Below are positions 10,927-23,000 of a DNA stretch of 64,000 nt, in pieces (the stretch's first letter is position 1; each line of letters opens with the position of its first letter). Under the pieces are notes generated by a model. That model had not been told where the DNA came from, did not search any database, and saw only the letters and a program-made list of their open reading frames with translations. Source of the stretch: Chelydra serpentina. Its lineage: Eukaryota > Chordata > Testudines > Chelydridae. The translations under genes and the position numbers were made by a program. Location: the NCBI GenBank assembly GCA_037349315.1, contig JBAIAC010000007.1:6262001-6326000 (forward strand). Direction: 5' to 3'.

Positions 10927-11511
10927 GGGTACGTCTATACTTACCTCTCGCGTCGGAGGCGCGGGATCGATGTTCTGGGTTCGATTTATCACGTCTTGTC
11001 TAGACGCGATAAATCGAACCAGGAAGTGCTCCGCCGTCGACGCTGGTAATCCAGCTCGACGAGCGGAGTAGGCGGAGTCGACGGGGGAGCCTGCGCGCCG
11101 CGTCTGGACCACAGGTAAGTTCGAACTAAGGTACTTCAACTTCAGCTACGTTATTAACGTAGCTGAAGTTGCGTATCTTAGCCCTGGGCTACACTAGGGG
11201 AGGGGGGTCGATCTACGATACGCAGATTCAGCTACGTGAATAACGTAGCTGAAATCAGCGTATCGTAATCGGCTTACCTGACCATGAAGACGGCGGCGCG
11301 TCGATCACTGCAGCTCCCCCGTCGACTCCGCTTGCGCCGGTCGATGACGTGGTTTTCCGGCGCCGACGGGGAGCGCGATCGGGGATCGATTAAGTGCGTC
11401 TTAATGAGACGCGAAAAATCGATCCCCGATAGATCGATTGCTACCCGCCGATCCGGCGGGTAGTGAAGACATAGCCTTAGTTCGACAGCGGGGGTTAGTG
11501 TAGACCTAGCC
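10927..11511 (+). mobile_element. PIF-type MITE with a second MITE nested in it
   Basis: The ends GGGTACGTCTATACTTA and TTAGTGTAGACCTAGCC are inverted repeats; flanks are TAA and TGA. Without the nested insert at 11181-11476 it is the same 286-bp element as at 23189-23474. Its internal hairpin around GATTTATC is conserved but imperfect here. Confidence 0.75.
11181..11476 (+). mobile_element. PIF-type MITE, 296 bp, nested
   Basis: Inserted in the outer MITE with a TTA duplication on both sides (11178-11180, 11477-11479). The ends GCCCTGGGCTACACTA and TAGTGAAGACATAGCC match the element at 2640-2862. Removing it and one TTA restores the sequence of the other copy at 23189, which is direct evidence of transposition. 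Confidence 0.85.
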
Positions 11512-12182
11512 TGAGAGTATCTTCAACAAAGGAAGGAAAATAATGGTGTCCCTAATACAGGCCACGATAAGATCTGTGGTTAATATCAAAAAGCATTCCT
11601 CCATACGAATGTGGAACCGGCACTTCTGCGCCCATCAGGTCTTAAATATAAAAGACAAAAAATACAACCTTGATGCGTGGGAAGTTAGGATTTATTGTTA
11701 CAGCTGTTGAAAAGCAGGAACTTTGTGGTTCAGAACGACAAACGACAGGCGCTAGACGCAGTCACTGTCTGACTTAAAATATTTGGGGGCCTGATTCTGA
11801 TTTACGCTGTGGCAGCATGAAGGCGCTTTTAAGGTGGGAGGAAAGTATAACGCAGTGATATTTTTCCATTATAAAATGCTGTTTTCAGGTCCTTGGAATT
11901 TTGCCAAACTTTAACTGTTGGGGTTGAAATTTTCCATGTCTCAGGCTAATTTTTTTTTGTAAAGTTCAATCTAAAATGGTTCAGCCGTTTCTAAGAATGA
12001 GGTTAGAGGGAAAAATATGTGTGTCTCACATTAAAAAATTCGTATAACTGTGTCAGTGGGAAGATCTAGCACCTCCATGCTTTGGAGCAAGGACCTGAAA
12101 TTTGTAAATTTGCTCTAGTATTAGAAGATGTGCTTTTTGCTATGCCCACTTCAGTCTTTCTATATTTGCTCCACTGTCTTTC
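11512..12182. other. No feature recognised
   Basis: AT-rich sequence with no gene, repeat end or regulatory pattern that I can support. Confidence 0.45.
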
Positions 12183-12347
12183 TTTCTACTATAAAAAGAA
12201 CAGGAGTACTTGTGGCACCTTAGAGACTAACAAATGTATTTGAGCATAACTACAGCCCACTTCATCGGATGCATAGAATGGAACATACAGTATGAAGATA
12301 TATATATCTATATAGCTATATATATATATATATATATATAGCTATAG

Positions 12348-12394
<47 letters not shown>

Positions 12395-12842
12395 ACATGA
12401 AAAGGTGGAAGTTGCCATACCAACTCTAAGAGGCTAATTAATTAAGATGAGCTATTAGCAGGAGAAGAAAAACTTTTGTAGTGATAATCAAGATGGTCCA
12501 TTTCAGAGAGCTGACAAGAAGGTGTGAGGATACTTAACATGGGGAAATAGATTCAATTTGTGTAATGACCCAGCCACTCCCAGTCTCTATTCAAGCCAAA
12601 GTTAATGGTATCTAGTTTGCAAATTAATTCCAGTTCAGCAGTTTCTCATTGGAATCTGTTTTTGAAGCTTTTCTGTTGCAGAATTGCCACCTTTAAGTCT
12701 GTTATTGAGTGACCAGAGAGGTTGAAGTGTTCTCCTACTGGTTTTTGAATGTGATGATTTCTGATGTCAGATTTGTGTCCATTTATTCTTTTGCGTAGCG
12801 ACTGTCCGGTTTGGCCAATGTACATGGCAGAGGGGCAAGGCT
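12183..12842 (-). mobile_element. Penelope-like retroelement 3' part with GIY-YIG remnant
   Basis: Read on the minus strand from 12842, the frame encodes a GIY-YIG-type endonuclease segment. The block MYIGQTGQSLRKRINGHKSD is visible, then a GEHFNLSGHS block and a C-terminal ELICKLDTINFGLNRDWEW. This domain is characteristic of Penelope-like elements. A TGA interrupts the frame after RFQ at about 12651, so it is inactive. Downstream, the tail contains CCGATGAAGTGGGC and ends with TTAGTCTCTAAGGTGCC and CAAGTACTCCTGTTC, a Penelope tail common in turtles. A TA/CA microsatellite has expanded within the tail. The reverse-transcriptase part is missing. Confidence 0.8.
12297..12394 (+). repeat. (TA)n(CA)n microsatellite
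   Basis: Alternating TA blocks interrupted by AGCTATA, followed by about nine CA units, inside the Penelope tail. Confidence 0.9.
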
Positions 12843-14807
12843 TTCTAGAGCCTGATTGCTGCTTGTCACATTTCCATTAGGTCTGGCTGATCCCTGTTTA
12901 CAGATATTTCAAAGTGAAGGTTGGTATGTGTTACCTACACCCTGTCCTCCTGCCTTCAGTAATGTAGCTTTAATGACTCAGGAAGTTGTGCCCCTTTATA
13001 TGTATTTCGCCTTTCCACAGACACAGGGATTTGCTGTGATTAAAGCTGGTCAAATTACCTGATAATTTTATTCATTTTTTTCCTGTTCCCAGACCATTCA
13101 GACTAATCCTGATTTCTGTGACTCTGTATTTGCTGAACAGTTTGGAAGAACAGCTTTTCACTGTGCGGGTTGATCTTTGACTATTTGCTATTTGTGGTGT
13201 GTGGACTCCTCATCATCTAAGTCACATGTCACAGGTTCTGCTTTCTAACCAATAGTAAATTACTAATATGATTAGCAAGTACCATAGATCACACATGGGT
13301 GTCCTGTTTGCATGCAAAATTAATACATTTGCACCGTGGGCAGCCATTCTCCAAGCACTGACACCATGTAAAATTCCATTTATATGAATGTTAGCAAATA
13401 GTAAAGGAGGTACGTACAAACAATGGTTAAACCTAAGAACCATTCAGAATTCAAGTGAAAGTTCATGAACACTGTTTTTTCCAGTATTTAATCTGTTTGA
13501 TTTATGCTGTCAGCTGTACTGCAGTGATCATGGACTCTGTACTAATGAAACTTGTAGGAGCTTTAGACACTATGGGCATAAACAAAAGTTCAATTAGGTT
13601 TTAGCGGCTTCTGAGTAGTTTGTGGGCGTCAGAAATGCTGATCATCTTCAACTGGAGTCGAATCAGGTGTACACTAGAAACTTTTGCTGGTATAGCAGTG
13701 TTGGTTAAAGATGTGATTGTTTTGCAACTGTTTACATCAGGAAAAGCCCGGGGGGGGGGGGGCGTTAACTGACTTAAAAGTGCTTTTGCTGGTGTAGTTT
13801 ATTTCACTCAGGGAACTGGTATAAGCGATAACAGCAAAAGCACTTTTTTGCCAGCATAAGGTGCATCTACATTAAAGGATTTGCTGGTGTCGCTGAACTG
13901 GCAAACCTTTTCTAATGGAGAAGAGGCCAAAATCAGTGGGAGCAGATAGCGCTTGGTATTCCAGAAATCAGTCACTCAGTGATTCAGTGTTTTGATTCAG
14001 TGTTTCAGATAAATGCTTTGAAATGCAGTATCTTTGCAAATCAAATCCTGATTGCAGAATTATTGGAGAAGGCAATGGGCTGCCTCAGGCAGCAAATAGT
14101 TCCATCAACTGTTTTTGGATCAACCCACCGAAAATTGTTATTTTTACATTCTTTGTGCCCCAAAAATGTATCGCAGTAAATTAGATTACATCTTTGTTTG
14201 AACTCTTAACATAAAATGCTAACATAACGAATCATGGGAGAGACTATTATGCTACTTCAGGCTCTCCATAGCCAAAGGCAATTCAGATCGCTGGCAGATC
14301 TGGGTACCATTTGCTTTAAACATGTTTAAGCCTGGTCTCTACTGACCTCGCTAACCAAATACACAAAGCTAAAAATAAAAGTGAGATGATGTAGACAAAT
14401 GGGAGCTCTTATTCCTCTGGCTCTTTGGAAAAGAAAAGAGAGTGCTTCTGCTGAGTTCTGTTTGTCATAGGGAGATAAGATCTAGCATCAGATTGTTTGA
14501 GTGGGGAAATTTTCTGGACTCGCTCTTCCAGACAGGAAGTACCCCATCCATGTCCTCTCAAAATCCCTAGTGTTCTCTGAGTTCACATTTCCCAAATGCT
14601 CAAGGCCATTATGGGGTTTACAGCTAGATAATAAGAACGGACCAAATCTGCCATCTGATCTCTGTGCTTAACGTGGTACACACATTGCCTTAATCAGTTT
14701 AAACAGGGATTTGAAAACTCTTTGTGATCTCTACAGCCAATGGCTGGGATATAAAGCTTCCTTTTCAATTAGATGTAAAGCCATGGCCAATGCTGTGGGC
14801 TTGTCTG
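12843..14807. other. Intergenic stretch with a possible MITE at 13668-13890
   Basis: Between 13668 and 13890 the phrases GTACACTAGAAACTTTTGCT and GCAAAAGCACTTTTTTGCC suggest a diverged MITE with internal inverted repeats, but TSDs are not clear. A run of 12 G lies at about 13750. The small frames at 12856, 13222 and 13979 are not supported as genes. Confidence 0.4.
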
Positions 14808-15662
14808 CAGGGCCGGCTCTGGCTTTTTTGCCGCCCCAGGCAAAAAAGCCACCGGCCACCCATCTCAGGCCGGGCCTCAGCGGGGAGTGCGGCATGCCCG
14901 CAGTCCCGCTCCCACAGTGGGGGCGCCGGCGGGGAGCGTGGCATGCCCGCCACCCTGCTGCCCAGGTCCGGGCGATGCCACTCCACGCTGCCCCGGACCG
15001 GGGGCTGGCGGAGAGGGCGGCAGTCCCGCTGCCCCGGCTGGGGCGCAGGCAGGGAGCATGCCCGCTTCCCCAGCCCGGGCTATGCCGCTCCCTGCTGCCC
15101 TGGCCGGGGCGATGCCGCTCCCCACTGCCCCGGCCGGGGTGCCGGCGGGGAGGGCGGCTTCCCAAGGGCCCCGCGGCCCCGGTCAGGGCAATGCCGCTCC
15201 CCGCTGCCCCAGACCGGGTGCCGGCGGAGGGGGCGGCATTTCCGTTTCCCTGGCCGGGGCGCCGGCGGGGAGCGCGGCATTCCCTCTGCCCGCAGGGAGC
15301 ATGCCCGCTTCCCCGGCCGGAGCTATGCTGCTCCCCGCTGCCCCGGCCGGGGCACAGGCGGGGAGCGCGGCATTCCCGCCGCCACACTCCCCCGGCTGGG
15401 GCGATGCCGCTCCCCGCTGCCCCGGATGGGGTGCTGGCGGGGAGGGCGGCTTCCCCAGGGCCCCGCAGCCCCGGTCCGGGTGATGCCGGTCCCCGCTGCC
15501 CCGGCCGGGGTGCTGGCGGAGAGGGTGGCATTCCCTCTGCCCCGGCCGGTGCGCAGGCAGGGAGCATGCCGCTTCCCCAGCCGGGGCGCAGGCGGGGAGT
15601 GGGGCTCTCCAGGTGCCGCCCCAAGCACGTGCTTGGTCGGCTGATGCCTGGAGCCAGCCCTG
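14808..15662 (+). mobile_element. GC-rich hAT MITE, 855 bp, copy 2, with minisatellite core
   Basis: The ends CAGGGCCGGCTCTGG and CTGGAGCCAGCCCTG carry perfect 8-bp TSDs CTTGTCTG (14800-14807 and 15663-15670). Near each end lie TTTTGCCGCCCCAGG and GCCGCCCCAAGC, shared with copies at 4107, 26211 and 60230. The core is an expanded GC-rich tandem array, which makes this copy twice as long as its relatives. Overlapping open frames of up to 341 codons on both strands are a by-product of the array. Confidence 0.92.
14880..15600 (+). repeat. GC-rich minisatellite inside the hAT MITE
   Basis: Loosely repeated units of roughly 65-80 bp built from GCCGGCGGGGAGSGCGGC, CCGCTGCCCCGGCCGGGG and GGGCGATGCCGCTCC. 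Units differ by point changes and small indels, so the array is degenerate rather than freshly homogenised. Confidence 0.85.
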
Positions 15663-16136
15663 CTTGTCTGTTGTGCTGTATGGATTCACTTGAAAATCAA
15701 TATAGCAGTGCTAAATGTTTGAGTTCAGAGCAATAAAAAAGGACCCAAAATAAATAAATTAGTCACAGAGGAGAAATTAATATTCACGACTGATTTCAAA
15801 AGCAAAATGATCGTGCTACAGAAATGATACACAGCTTTGACATGAGTTTTACGTTCAGCATCGTGATTTTTTTAAAATCAAACTCCCAGCGAATAGGGAG
15901 TGGTTAGATGTACTACACTAAGAAACCTAGAGATATTGCTGGATGATCTACCAGAGATGTGGATAACCTGGTTTTGTAATGCTACACGGAGCTGAAACAG
16001 GATAGTGCAGGTCTTGGACCCAAGTCTAGGCCAACTTGGAAGAAATCGTAGAGCTGGGATGCCTGACTTCCTGGGGTTCAGACACTATCTGTGTCCAAAC
16101 AACAATATGAGAATCTGATCCATATCTTTTCATATA

Positions 16137-16322
16137 CGGGGGGAGGGATAGCTCAGTGGTTTGAGCATTGGCCTGCTAAACCCAGGGTTGTGAGTTCAAT
16201 CCTTGAGGGGACCATTTAGGAATCTGGGGCAAAAATTGGGGATTGGTCCTGCTTTGAGCAGGGGTTGGACTAGATGACCTACTAAGGTCCCTTCCAACCC
16301 TGATATTCTATGATTCTATGAT
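16137..16322 (+). mobile_element. Tortoise-type tRNA-derived SINE, full length
   Basis: The head carries a Pol III A box (TAGCTCAGTGG, 16149-16159) and B box (GAGTTCAATCC, 16192-16202). The body has GGGGATTGGTCCTGCTTTGA, and the 3' tail (GGTTGGACTAGATGACCT, ATTCTATGATTCTATGAT) resembles the CR1 LINE 3' end, which is how such SINEs borrow LINE machinery. Both promoter boxes are close to consensus. It is a SINE and not a tRNA gene: there is no acceptor stem pairing or 3' tRNA end. Confidence 0.9.
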
Positions 16323-18599
16323 AGTGGAAGGCCTGTGACATTCCAGGAGAATTTGGCAGAATATCCCATCTTGATTAGGCCTTGCCTTTCAGTCACCAAG
16401 CTGTCAGATGCAAGTAAAGATCCTGTGACAGGAGAGCTTGTGCACTGGGAAGGTAGATCGGCGGGCTGTGTGAAAGTTCCACTTGGGCCTGAGAGGCGGA
16501 GCCACCTTGGCCAATTTGGGGTGGCTCGTACTAACGTTGCCTTCTCCTTTTTTATTTTGTTTAATTATTCTTCCTAGACATTCTGAGTAGGTGAGACCCT
16601 TCCTGTGCCACTGTGTCTGCTCCCCGTGATCCATGGCATGAATTTCCTTGTGAAGAAGAGGCTTGGTTTTGCATTTTGACTGAGTCCACCCTAGTTTCCT
16701 GGCCATCAGCTGGAAAACGTCCTGATTCAGGGATCACTTGGCGTTCTTTCTCTACAGCTTAGCCAGTCTGCTCTTGTGTTTAGTGCCCCTTCCGTGTGAG
16801 ACCAAGTGACTTTCTGCATTTGCTTCTGTGTTTGGCCTTGAACTTCTTGCACCCCCTTGTCAGTTTATAGATGTAGCTATCGAATTATTTGACTGCCTCC
16901 CCACAGGCTCTTTCCTTAGGTGACACTGGAATTCTTCAAATGGCCAGCAATCAGTTCCGGTATGTGGGTGTTTGGAGAACTTGGTGCATGGTTGGACGGG
17001 CTGCAGTTAAGCCTCAGAGGCTGTGGACAAGTCTGACTTGTTTCTGGGGTTTCTTTGGGCTGCGCTGCTCCAGGCTGGCCCAGAATGAGGGCGAGTTCAG
17101 GATCCAGAAACACGTCACCCTTAGCGTGCCTGTAGGGCCAAAAGTCTGGAGAGTTTGTGCAAATGATATAATGCACTCGTGTGCATATTTAGAATAGAAT
17201 CATACGGTTGGAAGAGACCTCAGGAGGTCATCTAGTCCAATCCCCTGCAAATAAGTTAAGGCGTATATCATCTCTCTGTCTGTGCCCCAGAGATTTCCCC
17301 AAACCCATCCCCCCTTTCTCCCTGGTTCCTCTCCTAGAGTTGCCCCATATCACCTCCCTCTGACTGGCTCACCCTTCCTTGAGTTTTCCCTGACCACAGA
17401 CACCCTACAGCATGGCCCCCAGCCTCCCGTGGCCATAGGGATATGGCTCGAGTGACTTCCTACATAACACCACTGTATCCATCACAGTGCCCAGTGTTCC
17501 AACTGCATCTGTCTGTAGAAAAGTTGGGAACTAGACCCCATAGTTCTAGGGGACTCCTTGGTGTCTCTATGGTTGGGAGTCCCAGAGCAGCCCCCCTGGT
17601 CTCTGGACAGAGATGCAGTCCCAGTGCCCCCATAGCTCAGCTGGGCTGTCATGCTCCTCCAATGGAGCTACAGGAGGGGTTGTGAAAGGCCCTTCACAAT
17701 TTGGCTTCTCCCAGCTGACTGGTTCCCCCTCCCTGCATTGATTTACCCTACCTGCCTAGGTGCTCAGCCTGTGCATGGGGACATGCCTCAGTGCTGGCAT
17801 TTCGGGGGCCGGTAGCCAGCTTCAGTCTATTCCTGACCATCCTTCATACCCTGACTCTGCCAAGCCCTATCTCTGTGAGGCAGGCTCCTGCAAGGGCCTT
17901 GCTCTGTAGCACCCATGTCCGAGGCACGCAGCTTGCAGCAGTTCTGCTTTGGAGCAAGTCAGCTTTGTTTTCCCTTCCCTAAGCTGTCCTGGAGCAGGGT
18001 TTTTGCCTGTCTCCCAGCCCGGGCGTCTGTAGCTGTGGAAATGAGCGGAGGAACAGGCACATGGTGGCAGAGCTCCAGAGAGCTGTGGTGGAAATGGAGG
18101 GGGGGGGGAGGTGTGCGTGTCTTTTTCTTTCCATGCTGAAATGGAATCTTAATCATTTTGCCATCTGCTCCTTTCTGATCCATTTCGTCTCAGCTTTACA
18201 GTCAACCCCCAATGTCAATGTTGCTCTGGGCGGCATTCATAAAATATCGCCATTATATTCCTACACTCTGCCTGTAAAAATACTGGCTGGGCTGTGTGGG
18301 CCTGTGCACACCGCAGCTGCAACAACAGGGAGGAAGAGGCAGCACACTTTAATGCCGTAGGAAACAAACGTGTTCTCTCCGGGGAAGAATGTTTGCATTA
18401 GAAATGGGCTGAAGAGGCTGCATTTGGGTTTAGCAAAATCTTAGGGGTCAAGTTCTGGTTTTTACGAAACCGAAGCTAGGGGATGGCTTGGATCTAGCTT
18501 CCATGTTTCTCCCCATTTCCGAGGGTGGAGAGTCAGAGCAGAGTGTCCTCTCCTTTAGTTTAAATGGCCGAGACGGTGAATAAGTAGGAGAAAACAGTG
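16323..18599. other. Stretch with a CR1 scrap, otherwise unannotated
   Basis: Apart from the CR1 fragment at 17190-17260 I recognise nothing. Open frames at 16335, 16889, 17443, 17791, 17915 and 18061 lack domains and convincing splice contexts. Confidence 0.4.
17190..17260 (-). mobile_element. CR1 LINE 3'-end fragment
   Basis: AGAATAGAATCATACGGTTGG followed by GACCTCAGGAGGTCATCTAG is the reversed CR1 3' terminus. Confidence 0.7.
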
Positions 18600-18840
18600 T
18601 AGCAACGGAGAGGAAGGAGGGTTCAATGGTTAGGGGCATGTGGGTTCAAGTGTGTGCTCGGTGACAGACTTCTTGGGCCCGTCATTTAGCCTTTTTGTGC
18701 CTCAGTTTCCCTCATGTAAAATGGGGGAAATAGCATTTCCCTGCCTCACCAGGGATAGTATGAGGATAAATACATTAAAAATTGCAAGTTGCTTGGATAC
18801 TGTAGTAATAGGGGGGCATGGAAGTACTTAAGATAGATAG
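18600..18840 (+). mobile_element. MIR-type (CORE-SINE) relic
   Basis: The order GGTTCAAGT, TGTGCCTCAGTTTCCCTCAT, GTAAAATGGGG, then TATGAGGATAAATACATTAA is that of amniote MIR-like SINEs including the long 3' tail. It is diverged, with no TSD apparent. Confidence 0.6.
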
Positions 18841-19126
18841 ACTATGCCCACATTTACTTCCCCTGGTAGCAAATAACTTTGTCTATTGTCGTGGCTCTCT
18901 GAGTTTAACCTAACGGTACATAAAATCGCTTCACCCCTGCACAAAGGCAGCCAAGGGCCAAAGAGAGGCTGGTCACATGTTCAGTGTGACATTAGGCCAG
19001 GCTTTGCGAGGGGAACTTGCCTTTGTGTAACTAATGCTGATGTGTTGTCCTCAATCAAATCTACTTCCCTTCAAATAAAGCCAACGCTAAATACACTTGA
19101 AATTGTATCATGTCATACGGCACATA

Positions 19127-19215
19127 CCGCGCCAGGGTGTTGTGAGGATAAATTCATTCAAAGATGGTGAGACACTAAGATACTAGGGTGATGGGGGCCA
19201 TATAATACCAGAGAT
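19127..19215 (+). mobile_element. MIR-type 3' fragment
   Basis: GGGTGTTGTGAGGATAAATT and GATGGGGGCCATATAA match the same tail as at 18600-18840. Confidence 0.5.
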
Positions 19216-19913
19216 GCTATAGATTAAATAAGCATAATGAATCCTTAGCAGTGATGTTCTGGCCTGGCATTGGAGTATAGCAATAGGGAAGAATGCATCC
19301 AGTCTTATTGGTTAGCTCTGACCTCCTAAATAGGATGTGCTTTAAAATGCACAAGATAACTAGAGTAATGAATGCGTTGTCAATGCTCACAGTTAGGCAG
19401 ACTTGGGCCGGATTCTGGCCCATGCTAAGGTCACACTGTGTCTCTGGCACAGCAGACAGTGACTTTAAAACTGCCTTCAATGATCAGCAAAGGATTCCAC
19501 CGGCAAGAGGCCATCCGTGGCTTGGAGTAAAAGTAAGCATAGCTAACTCTACGCAGGCCGCTCCGGGTCCTCCCTGTTATAGGGCTGGGAGGGCATGTGT
19601 CAGAGGTAGAGGGGGCAGCATCAGAGAGCACAGCCTGGCTTACTGGCATCATCACCTAATCGCCTGGCCTTACAGGCCAGAGGAAGATACAGCAACACTT
19701 AGGTTATTCTAAGTTTGGCTGGGGGCTGGTCTGCCCCCTACGCAGCCCCAGGATTGAGGAAGGTAGAAAGAGGGCTTGGAGCCACCTTTTCCTCGCCGTC
19801 TTCAAACATGGGCAACCGAAGATGGGATGGGCAGATGGTATTTTCCCGCCAATGGGAAAAGAACTCGTGATGGAACTTAGTCTGAGGAGAGACGATGGTG
19901 ATAGTGTTAGAAC

Positions 19914-20039
19914 TAGGGTGACCAGACAGCAAGTGTGAACAATCGGGACAGGAGGTGGGGGGTTAATAGGAGACTATATAAAAAAAAAGACCCCAAAATT
20001 GGGACTGTCCCTATAAAATCGGGACATCTGGTCACCCTA
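19914..20039. mobile_element. Short hAT MITE, 126 bp
   Basis: Inverted ends TAGGGTGACCAGA and TCTGGTCACCCTA with perfect 8-bp TSDs GTTAGAAC (19906-19913 and 20040-20047). Contains AATCGGGAC and AAAATCGGGACATCTGG. A second copy is at 27131-27253. Confidence 0.88.
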
Positions 20040-20047
20040 GTTAGAAC

Positions 20048-23000
20048 CTGTATAGAATACAAATCAGCTACAATAGAGGAGCAGAGGGTGGAAGCAATCA
20101 AACAGCCTTGAGTGGCATGTACTCAGGTGAGCTTCCATTTGTTCCTGTTCATACGCTTGATGGGCTCTTCTGGCTGCAGCCCTCACCCCCTCCCACACCC
20201 CAACCACATGAGCCAGCCCAGTGAAAATGAGCGAACAAGTGAGGGTGGGGAGAGCGAGCGACAGAGGGAGGGGGATGGAGTGAGCAGGGGACGGGACCTC
20301 AGAGGAGGGGCGGGGCAAGGGTGTTTGGTTTTGTGTGAGTAGAAAGTTGGCAACTCTACCCACAGCATGAGGCCTGCCCGCAGTATTGCTAATTGTAGAG
20401 CCTGCTCTACCTTTCCCCATTGCCTCTCAGTGGGACAGCGGCTATCCAGGCTAATTCAGTTCAGTTCTACGTTTATTCGAGGGCCAGAGGGGACAGGGAA
20501 GGGTCTTGCACCATATTAGGGACGGAGCAGGCAACTCTGGTCAAATTTGACCAAGACTGATGTTTCTTGCAGAGCAGCATGCACAGCGAGCGTGTACTCC
20601 GAGAGAGACCTGTGCTTCTGCACGCAGGCTTTGTAAGAAACATAACGATGCCTCTTAATGTCCTGGTTACAGATTGAGTGTTTTTACAGGGTACATCTGC
20701 TCCAGCAACGGATCATCCAGAGGGCCGTGAGAATGACTGATTCTCAAGGAGTGGAATTTACTCTCTCTTTTGAATCCTGTCCCTCGGGGCTTAAATTCTC
20801 AGAGGTTATTTTCCAGCACCCCCAACACCTCCCCCCTTCAGAGCTCTGGGCTTCAGCTGCAGGTGGGGGGGGCCTCAGGGCTTTAGCCCTGCGGGGTGGG
20901 ATGGGAGAGGTGAGCCCCCAAGGATCAGGGCTTCTGTGGGGACGGGCTACCAGGGCTCGGGGCATCTGCCACGCGGAGGGGGGACAGGGGCAGGCCCCCA
21001 GGGCTCAGGGCTTCTGCTTTGAAAATATTTATCGGCGCTTCACTCTGGACAGCTCTGGCTGAATTTAAGCCCTGCTGCCCTTCAAAATGAATCTGTGTCC
21101 TGAACGGATGGCATATCGGCTAACGCTCTCTTATAACACAGGGCTGGATGAGACCTCACTGATCCTTCTCCAGCCTGTGCCATGTGCTACTCGCTGAATT
21201 TAGTGGGCTTGATGCTCTGCTTGTTTACAACTGTGTAAGCCAGGAGCAACTCCACGGCAGCCGGTGGAATTACACCCCTCTAAAACCAGCGTGCGAATGC
21301 AGGATCAGATCCAGAGTGTAAGAGTACCAGGGCTTGATCCAGAGCCCATTCAAGTCCATGAAAAGATTCCTATTGGTTTCATTGGGCATTGGATCAAAGT
21401 CCTCAGCACAGCTAAGACAGTGCTTCTGAACTCTGCAGGAGGCAATCCCTGATCAACGCCAAGTCAGCCTACTGGATCTCTGCACGCCAGGCTCCCAACC
21501 GGCAGTTTTTAGAAACCAGGATGGCCATGTTACTTGGCCGCATCTGACTATTGTAGTGGCAGCTGAGCAGCTTGGGTCTTTCAATCATGGCCTGTCTCGA
21601 ATGCATATTATATGCAGATTCTGTCAAATATGCAAACGAGTTGCTGAGTCCTTTCCACCAGAGCTGGGCTGACGTCACTGCCAACTAACACTTCTGCTCC
21701 CGGCCCATCTGTGCCTGGTGATAGCTTCATGCATAATACATGGAGCATTTGCAACGTGGAAAAAAGTCAGCATTTTCAGTCTATCATCTGAATCCGAACC
21801 ACGTCTGAGCTCAATCCTAAACTGCCCTCAGCTTCACTGACGTTCCATCTTTGGCCTGACAGACAAAATGCCAGAAGACGTCGGGCTTCCCGTTTGCAAA
21901 CTCCTAAGACGATACCGCCGTGCTTTACAGATCTTTGAGAGATTGACAGGCCCAGTCCTCAGCTGGTGTGACACAGTGCAACTCCGCTGATACTACTGGA
22001 GCTATACCTCTTGGCCTGCATATATTTGTTCGTATATCCTGGGCTTGTGAGACACACTGGACCTGATTCTCCTCTCACGTCCCCCAGTTTAACACCCAGG
22101 AACCCCCACTGATTTCAGTAGAGTTGCTCCTGATTTATAGTCGTCACCGAGAGAATTGGACCTCTCCTTCTGGAAAAATAGCTCTGCGTCCAGGAACACC
22201 CACTTTAACCGCTAGCTGGTTAGAATCGCTCAGGAAGGCTTTGAAAACGAAAGCTCGAATTCCATAATAAGCAGAAAGTCCTTCATTGTTGGTGGTGAAA
22301 GCTTCCTCCCTGTATTAGTCCCAGAGGCAGTACAGACTCTGCATTTTGCCTCCTCTAAATGCATTAGGCACGGTATTACATTTCACATCCCCTGCATGTT
22401 GATGTAATGCTCCTGACACGTCTGTTTGCACCATTATGAAATAAGGGATTTTCTTTCTCTTTATTTCCACTTTTCCCCTCGTCTCGAGGGAAGCTTGAAG
22501 ATATGATCCGTTGGCATATAAGGATTAGGCCTTTTACACAGAGGACTTAAAAACAGCTCCATCCTGGTGCTAATAGCGCTCTTAGGACAGCATCCGGCAC
22601 TACTAGTGCTTGACGTGACAGAAAACCTGTGGGTGAAATGGATCAATTAATCTTTTGTGCTGTGGTGCATCTAACACTCCCAGTCCCATCGGAAAGCCTG
22701 AGCCTCGCTAAACGGAATTCTTTTAGGTGTGTCTGGATCAGCACTTTAATAAACCTCTACAAATGTGTAACGTTTTGTGGTTCATTTCTTTTGAGTGAAA
22801 AGTGCCCTGATGGAGCGGTGAGATTTCAGCAAATGGCCTCTGATTTTCCTGAATCGCTTTGCTACTTATAGCAGCAGGTACAATAATAATGTTATGCCGA
22901 AAGGTGCTAATGGCTGACAGCAGATGTGTCTGATCTAAAGGCCAATCACAGACCACATTAACGCCAATGGGTGCCAAGCACTCTCTTGCAGCCTCAACAG

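Noticed and set aside
14711..15736. Long overlapping open frames (up to 341 codons) on both strands
   Set aside because: They cover a GC-rich tandem array inside a hAT MITE with perfect TSDs. The peptides are low-complexity Pro/Gly/Arg/Ala, with comparable frames on both strands.
16137..16210. tRNA gene
   Set aside because: A and B boxes are present but the fold lacks a proper acceptor stem, and the sequence continues into a SINE body.
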